In this document: positions 59,641-64,000 of the stretch, piece by piece
How positions within the stretch are numbered: the stretch's first letter is position 1
Layout: each line of letters opens with the position of its first letter
Assembly (NCBI GenBank): GCA_023451375.1
Contig: JAEXZS010000040.1
Coordinates: 23,518-87,517, forward strand
From: Pseudomonadota bacterium
GTDB taxonomy: Bacteria > Pseudomonadota > Alphaproteobacteria > Caulobacterales > Caulobacteraceae
Direction of reading: 5' to 3'
DNA length: 64,000 nt
The notes under the pieces: model-generated
Told to the model about the DNA's origin: nothing
What the model saw: the letters and a program-made list of their open reading frames with translations, nothing else
Database searches by the model: none
Made by a program: the position numbers and the translations under genes

Positions 59641-59656
59641 CGGCACGATCCTCGCA
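59641..59656 (+). promoter_or_regulatory. sigma-54-like promoter of flgI
   Basis: CGGCACGATCCTCGCA matches TGGCACG-N4-TTGCA with two mismatches and keeps the required GG at -24 and GC at -12 at the right spacing. It lies 37 bases before the flgI ATG, which fits sigma-54 control of basal-body genes in Caulobacter. Confidence 0.55.
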
Positions 59657-59692
59657 GGCAATCCGTGGAAATCGCGCACGGACCCCGCACCC

Positions 59693-60808
59693 ATGCAGAA
59701 ACTGCTTGCCCGACTCATCGCCCCCCTCGCCGCGACCGCCCTGATCGGCGGGCTGGCCGGATCGGCCTCGGCGCAGTCGCGGATCAAGGACATCGCGGCT
59801 GTCGAGGGCGTCCGCTCCAACCAGCTGGTCGGCTACGGGTTGGTGGTGGGCCTGAATGGGACGGGCGACTCGCTGCGCAACTGTCCCTTCACGCGGCAGT
59901 CGCTGGAGGGGATGACCGAGCGCCTCGGCGTCAACATTCGCGGAACCAACGCCAACTCCAAGAACATGGCCGCCATCATGGTGACGGCCGACCTGCCTGC
60001 CTTCGCGACGCCGGGATCGCGCATCGATGTGTCGGTGTCCTCGATGTGCGACGCCAAGAGCCTGCTGGGCGGCACGCTGCTGGTCACCAGCCTTCAAGGC
60101 GCGGACGGCCAGGTCTATGCGGTGGCGCAGGGGTCCATCCAGACCGGCGCGGTCTCGGCCTCGGGTGCTTCGGGATCGTCGGTGACGCGCGGCGTGCCCA
60201 CGGCCGGCCGTATCGCATCAGGGGCCACGGTGGAGCGTGAGACCGGCTTCGAACTGGCGAATATGAACGAGGTGCGGCTGACGCTGCGCAATCCGGACTT
60301 CACCACCGCCCAGCGCGTCGCGGGCGTGATCAACGGTGCCTACCCCGGCTCGGCCCTGGCCGAGAACGGCTCGGTGATCGCCCTGCGGTCGCCCGGCCAG
60401 ATGGGCATGGCCGGCTTCATCAGCCAGATCGAGAACCTGCCGATCACGGTCGATTCCCCGGCCAAGGTCATCATCGACGAGGTCAACGGGGTCATCGTCA
60501 TGGGCGAGGCGGTTCGCGTCTCCCAGGTCGCCATCGCGCAGGGCAACTTGACCATATCGGTCGACGAACGCCCCTTCGTCAGCCAGCCCGCCCCGTTCAG
60601 CGACGGTCAGACGGCGGTCGTCCCCGACTCTCAGGTCAGCATCGAGGAGGACCTGGGCACGCAGATGCGGATGGTCGGCGGGGCCGCCAACCTGTCCACG
60701 CTGGTCAACGGCCTGAACGCCCTGGGCGTCAGCCCGCGCGACATGATCAGCATCCTGCAGGCCATCAAGGCCGCCGGCGCCCTGCAGGCCGACATCGAGG
60801 TGATGTGA
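59693..60808 (+). CDS. flgI: flagellar P-ring protein FlgI
   Basis: Forms the P ring of the basal body in the periplasm. It has 371 residues with a signal peptide (ends SASAQ). SRIKDIAAVEGVRSNQLVGY, GLNGTGDSLRNCPFTRQSLE, SKNMAAIMVTADLPAFATPG and the C-terminal DMISILQAIKAAGALQADIE are canonical. The ATG at 59693 is chosen because it begins the signal sequence. Its TGA overlaps the start region of the next gene. Confidence 0.96.
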   Translation: MQKLLARLIAPLAATALIGGLAGSASAQSRIKDIAAVEGVRSNQLVGYGLVVGLNGTGDSLRNCPFTRQSLEGMTERLGVNIRGTNANSKNMAAIMVTADLPAFATPGSRIDVSVSSMCDAKSLLGGTLLVTSLQGADGQVYAVAQGSIQTGAVSASGASGSSVTRGVPTAGRIASGATVERETGFELANMNEVRLTLRNPDFTTAQRVAGVINGAYPGSALAENGSVIALRSPGQMGMAGFISQIENLPITVDSPAKVIIDEVNGVIVMGEAVRVSQVAIAQGNLTISVDERPFVSQPAPFSDGQTAVVPDSQVSIEEDLGTQMRMVGGAANLSTLVNGLNALGVSPRDMISILQAIKAAGALQADIEVM

Positions 60809-60810
60809 GC

Positions 60811-61107
60811 ATGAGCGACCTGAACCTGCCCGCCAATCTGCTGAAGCCGATCGAAGCCGTCACGGCCGCCTCAGACAAGGTGCGCGAAACGGCCGAGGCC
60901 TTCGAGGCCACCTTCCTGGCCCAGATGATGAAACCGATGTTCGAGGGCCTGTCGACCGAAGGGCCGTTTCGCGGCGGCCAGGCCGAGGCGACCTGGCGAA
61001 GCTTCCTGGTCCACGAGATGGCCAAGAAGACCGTCAGCGCCGGCGGCATCGGCCTGGCCGACGCGGTGATGACCGAGATGCTGAAGATGCAGGAGCAGAC
61101 CCAATGA
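60811..61107 (+). CDS. rod-binding protein (FlgJ N-terminal domain / CheL-like)
   Basis: A 98-residue protein equivalent to the rod-binding half of FlgJ without the muramidase domain. KVRETAEAFEATFLAQMMKP at the N-terminus is the rod-binding signature, followed by RSFLVHEMAKKTVSAGGIGL and DAVMTEMLKMQ. ATG at 60811 has GAGG about nine bases upstream; a GTG at 60805 overlapping the flgI stop is possible. It likely helps assemble the flagellar rod. Confidence 0.88.
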   Translation: MSDLNLPANLLKPIEAVTAASDKVRETAEAFEATFLAQMMKPMFEGLSTEGPFRGGQAEATWRSFLVHEMAKKTVSAGGIGLADAVMTEMLKMQEQTQ

Positions 61108-61541
61108 GCGGAGCCGATCTCGCACGCGCGCGCGTGCGCCAGCTGATCGACCTAACCCGCCGGCTTGCCGACAGGTTGTCGGCCGAAACACAAGCCTTCG
61201 AGGAGCGTCGCCCGCGCGACATCGCCGACGGCCTGGCCGCGACGCAGGAGTTGGCCAACCTCTATCGGCGGGACTCCAGCCATGTGAAGGCGGACCCGTC
61301 GCTGCTGGCCGAAGCGCCCCTGGCCGACCGCAAGGAGCTGATCGACGTCACACGCAACTTCGAGGCCATCCTGGCGCGGCACGCCCGGGCCGTGGAGGCG
61401 GCGCGCATCATCTCCGAAAAGCTGGTGCGCACCATCGCCCATGAGATCACCGCCGCCCGCACGCCGGCCTCGGCCTATGCCCCGGACGGCCGCGCGGCTC
61501 AGGGCGACGGCCGGGCGGTCGCCTTCAACCGGACGGCCTAG
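61104..61541 (+). CDS. FlgN-like flagellar protein
   Basis: A 145-residue predominantly helical protein. Long helices (ARARVRQLIDLTRRLADRLS, LAATQELANLYRRDSSHVK, DVTRNFEAILARHARAVEAA) fit the FlgN/FlbY-type secretion-chaperone pattern, but the match is weak and rests partly on position. It overlaps the rod-binding gene by four bases (ATGA) in the flgI operon. The C-terminus is disordered-looking (APDGRAAQGDGRAVAFNRTA). Confidence 0.6.
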   Translation: MSGADLARARVRQLIDLTRRLADRLSAETQAFEERRPRDIADGLAATQELANLYRRDSSHVKADPSLLAEAPLADRKELIDVTRNFEAILARHARAVEAARIISEKLVRTIAHEITAARTPASAYAPDGRAAQGDGRAVAFNRTA

Positions 61542-61594
61542 GCGGCCCCTCGCCGTTGCCGATTTTTTAAAGAGCGCCGTGCATCGTGAGGGTC

Positions 61595-63169
61595 ATGCCG
61601 ATGACCGCTCGCCTGCTGGGTCTTGCCTTCGCGTCCGCCGATGCGCTGGTGGAGCTTGATCCCGGCGGCGGCGTGGCCTTCGCCATCGGCGCGGGACCGG
61701 GTTCCGGCCAGGACGCCGGCGCCTGGAACGGACGTCCGCTGCTGGACGTCCTGCACAATGGCGAAGCCGCGCTGGCGGCCCTCGTCGCGACGGCCGCCGG
61801 CGTGCGCACCGACCCCTTGAACGTCATACTGAAGGCCGGCCCAGGCCGCCTCAGACGCGCGACCTTGCGATCCTTCGTCCTGCCCCAGCTCGCGCCGGCC
61901 ATCTCCTGCGCCATCACCTACAGCGGTCCGGCCTTCGCGGCCGAGGACCTGACGGCTGCGCCGCTGACGGACGCCGAGGGCTTCATGCTCACCGCCGGCG
62001 CAGCGCTGGAGAAGACGTCCGGGCTCGCGCTCGCCTTCCTGGACGTGCAGGGGCTGGACGACCTGGCGGACGACGCGGCCGAGCGGATGCAGCGGCGCAT
62101 CGAAGCCACCCTGCAGTCCTCGGCGGCGCAGGGGTCGGTCGCGGCCCAGCTGACGTCCGAGCGCTACACCCTGCTGCGGCCTGCCGCCGACCGGCGCGAC
62201 CTGGCCGCCGAGATCGAGGAGGCCGCGCGCGCCGAGGGCCTGTCGCTGGCCGCAACCAGCGTGGCGACCGAGGTCCCCCAGGGCGCCGACACCCTGTGCG
62301 TCCTGCGCGCCATGCGGTTCGCCATCGAGGGCTGTCTCAAGGACGGCGGCCTGGCCAATCCGCAGACCGCCTTCGCCGACGCGTTGAAACGCACGTTCCG
62401 CGACGCCGAGACCTTCCGCAGCGTGGTCCGGACGCGGGAGTTCCACGTCCATTACCAGCCCATCGTGCAGTTGGAATCGCGCGCGGTGCATCACTTCGAG
62501 GCCCTGGCGCGGTTCAGCGCCGGCAGCGGTCCGAGCGAGGCCATCCGCATGGCGGAGGAACTGGCCCTGATCGAATCCTTCGACCTGGCGGTCGCGGAGA
62601 AGGTGCTGAAGCGTATGCGCCAGCCCGGCGCCGGGCTGCTGAAGATGGCGGTCAACGTGTCGGGCGGGTCCCTGGGCGACGACGCCTATGTCGACAACCT
62701 GCTGCGGATGACGGCCGGAGCGCCCGACGACCGCCGTCGCCTAATGGTCGAGGTCACCGAGACCGCGGCCCTGGCCGATCTGGAGGCCGCCGACCGCCGG
62801 TTGGGCGCCCTGCGCGAAGCCGGGATCAAGGTCTGCATCGACGACTTTGGCGCGGGGGCGGCCGCCTACGACTATCTCCGGAAGCTGTCGGTGGACGCCG
62901 TGAAGATCGACGGCGGTCTGGTGAAGGGGCTGGAGAGCGACGATCGGGCCCGCACCTTCCTGACCAGCATCGTCGAGCTGTGCCAGTCGCTGAATCTGGA
63001 GATTATCGCCGAGATGATCGAGACAGAGAGCCTGGCGAAGGCGCTGCAGGGTCTGGGCGTGCAATACGGCCAGGGCTGGCTGTTCGGCCGACCGGAGGCG
63101 GAGCCCCGCACGCAGCGGGCGTCGGCGGCGCCGGTGCGTCGTCGCGGCGCCGTTGAGGCCTGGGGCTGA
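61595..63169 (+). CDS. EAL domain protein, possible c-di-GMP phosphodiesterase
   Basis: A 524-residue protein. The N-terminal half (about residues 1-270) is an uncharacterised domain with no clear membrane segment. The EAL domain begins FHVHYQPIVQLESRAVHHFE and keeps the catalytic pattern: EALAR (EAL Glu), NVSGGSL (Asn), EVTETAAL (Glu), IDDFGAGAAAYDYLRKL (Asp-Asp), VKIDG (Lys), EMIETE (Glu), and QGWLFGRP (Gln). Loop 6 is DFGAGAAA rather than DFGTGYSS, so activity may be altered. It is downstream of flagellar genes. Start uncertain among GTG 61586, ATG 61595 and ATG 61601. Confidence 0.85.
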   Translation: MPMTARLLGLAFASADALVELDPGGGVAFAIGAGPGSGQDAGAWNGRPLLDVLHNGEAALAALVATAAGVRTDPLNVILKAGPGRLRRATLRSFVLPQLAPAISCAITYSGPAFAAEDLTAAPLTDAEGFMLTAGAALEKTSGLALAFLDVQGLDDLADDAAERMQRRIEATLQSSAAQGSVAAQLTSERYTLLRPAADRRDLAAEIEEAARAEGLSLAATSVATEVPQGADTLCVLRAMRFAIEGCLKDGGLANPQTAFADALKRTFRDAETFRSVVRTREFHVHYQPIVQLESRAVHHFEALARFSAGSGPSEAIRMAEELALIESFDLAVAEKVLKRMRQPGAGLLKMAVNVSGGSLGDDAYVDNLLRMTAGAPDDRRRLMVEVTETAALADLEAADRRLGALREAGIKVCIDDFGAGAAAYDYLRKLSVDAVKIDGGLVKGLESDDRARTFLTSIVELCQSLNLEIIAEMIETESLAKALQGLGVQYGQGWLFGRPEAEPRTQRASAAPVRRRGAVEAWG

Positions 63170-63172
63170 CGC

Positions 63173-64000
63173 TCAAAGGCTGATCCGCCGGTCCACGTCG
63201 ATCGCCGCCAGAAAGTCCTCGTCGTGGCTGACCACGACCAGCGCGCCGTCGTAGGTCCGAAGCGCGGCCTCAACTGCTTCGACCGAGGCGAGGTCGAGGT
63301 GGTTCGACGGCTCGTCCAGAACCAACAGTTGCGGCGGCGCGGAGCCGGTCATCACGCAGGCCAGGGCGCCGCGCAACCGCTCGCCGCCCGACAATGTCGC
63401 GACGCGGCGATGGACGGCGACATTCCTGAACAGGAAGCGAGCCAGGGCGGCCTGCGCCTCGTTGGCGGACCCCTCTGGATTGAGCCTGAGCCACGCTTCA
63501 ATCAGGGTTTCGTTCGGATCGAGAAGCGCGGCGTCCTGGTCCAGCAAGGCGGCGGTCACGCTCCGGTCGACCCGGCCGCCCGTCGGCTCTCGATGCCCCG
63601 CCAGCATCTTCAGCAGCGTGGTCTTGCCGGCGCCGTTCGGCCCCGTCACCGCGATCCTCTCTGGACCGACAATCGTCAGATCCAGAGGTCCCACGACGCG
63701 CCGCCCCTCGCCGGTGCGCCATTCCGCCTGGTGGAGCGCCAGGACTGTTCGTCCCGGCGGCAGACCTGTCGTGGGCATGGGGATGGACAGGGTCCGCACC
63801 TGCTCGACCCTCATCTGGGCCGCCTCCAGCGCCGCCGCCGCGTCCGCGGCCTGGCGTGTGGCCAAAAGTCGGTCGCGGCCCCCGGTGTTCTCGGCCCGTT
63901 CGGCGCGCGCCCCAAGCAGGATCTTCGGCATGTCCCCCCGCCCGGCCTTGCGCCGCCCGGCCGCGTCACGCCGGGCCTTGGCCTCGGCTCTGGCCTGGGC
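63173..64000 (-). CDS. ABC-F family ATPase, N-terminus beyond window
   Basis: The C-terminal half of a soluble tandem ABC protein. From the window edge inwards: a charged linker region (ARRDAAGRRKAGRGDMPKIL) as in ABC-F proteins between the two ATPase domains, then a complete second domain with Walker A GPNGAGKTTLLKML, LSGGERLRGA signature, Walker B LLVLDEPSNHLDLAS and the switch His in VVSHDEDFL. The frame remains open at base 64000. ABC-F proteins act on ribosomes; which class is uncertain without the N-terminal half. It ends three bases beyond the EAL gene, convergent. Confidence 0.9.
   Translation of the reverse strand, partial: AQARAEAKARRDAAGRRKAGRGDMPKILLGARAERAENTGGRDRLLATRQAADAAAALEAAQMRVEQVRTLSIPMPTTGLPPGRTVLALHQAEWRTGEGRRVVGPLDLTIVGPERIAVTGPNGAGKTTLLKMLAGHREPTGGRVDRSVTAALLDQDAALLDPNETLIEAWLRLNPEGSANEAQAALARFLFRNVAVHRRVATLSGGERLRGALACVMTGSAPPQLLVLDEPSNHLDLASVEAVEAALRTYDGALVVVSHDEDFLAAIDVDRRISL

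Overview
The window is a GC-rich alphaproteobacterial chromosome segment, most likely from Caulobacteraceae and probably close to Brevundimonas. Evidence: adjacent divK and pleD with a Caulobacter-type domain layout, a fliX/flgI flagellar pair, genes resembling the holdfast synthesis set hfsD/hfsA/hfsB, a TonB-Xanthomonas/Caulobacter type receptor, gatCAB indirect amidation genes, a Cys-poor DksA and many GTG starts. I see no rRNA operon, CRISPR array, insertion sequence or prophage. Most of the window is ordinary core chromosome, broken by a carbohydrate-uptake island.

Layout. 1-5.1 kb: end of an envelope polysaccharide (probable holdfast) locus with two GT2 glycosyltransferases, a CpsD-like HfsB, a Wzc/Wzz-like HfsA, and a divergent Wza-like HfsD. 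5.3-8 kb: a glutathione transferase and two tandem RcnB-like secreted proteins, the second with a long Arg-Pro-Asp repeat. 8-11.2 kb: gatCAB. 11.3-17.7 kb: a lipoprotein, ruvX, pyrB with a dihydroorotase homologue lacking metal ligands, a glycerophosphodiesterase, plsY and dprA. 17.9-22.9 kb: topA, DUF3126, cysE, Nudix, nitroreductase. 22.9-29.6 kb: DUF817, a TonB receptor preceded by a Cys/His-rich secreted protein, queF, nitronate monooxygenase, a TorF-like protein, and a cold-shock gene followed in frame, after a TAG, by an IF-1-like domain. 29.6-35.9 kb: reverse transsulfuration pair, RNase R, Nudix. 36-39.3 kb: rpmG, pleD, divK, dinB. 39.3-43.4 kb: tightly overlapped tmk-holB-tatD-MBL genes plus rlpA. 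43.5 kb: tRNA-Ser(UGA).

43.6-54.8 kb is a carbohydrate-utilisation-like island: GH3 beta-glucosidase, large TonB-dependent receptor, two tandem flavin-dependent tryptophan-halogenase-like proteins, a LacI regulator and an MFS transporter, with a LacI/cre-like palindrome in front of the glucosidase. 54.8-59 kb: small proteins, a LOG phosphoribohydrolase, gltX, dksA. 59.1-63.2 kb: fliX diverging from flgI, a rod-binding protein, a FlgN-like protein and an EAL protein. The window ends inside an ABC-F ATPase gene.

Most notable: (1) the cold-shock/TAG/IF-1-like arrangement; (2) the paired halogenases in a sugar-uptake island with a candidate LacI operator; (3) the metal-ligand-less PyrC-like protein joined to pyrB through a 21-codon reading frame. 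Starts were chosen from ribosome-binding sites, overlaps and remembered family N-termini. No database search was run.
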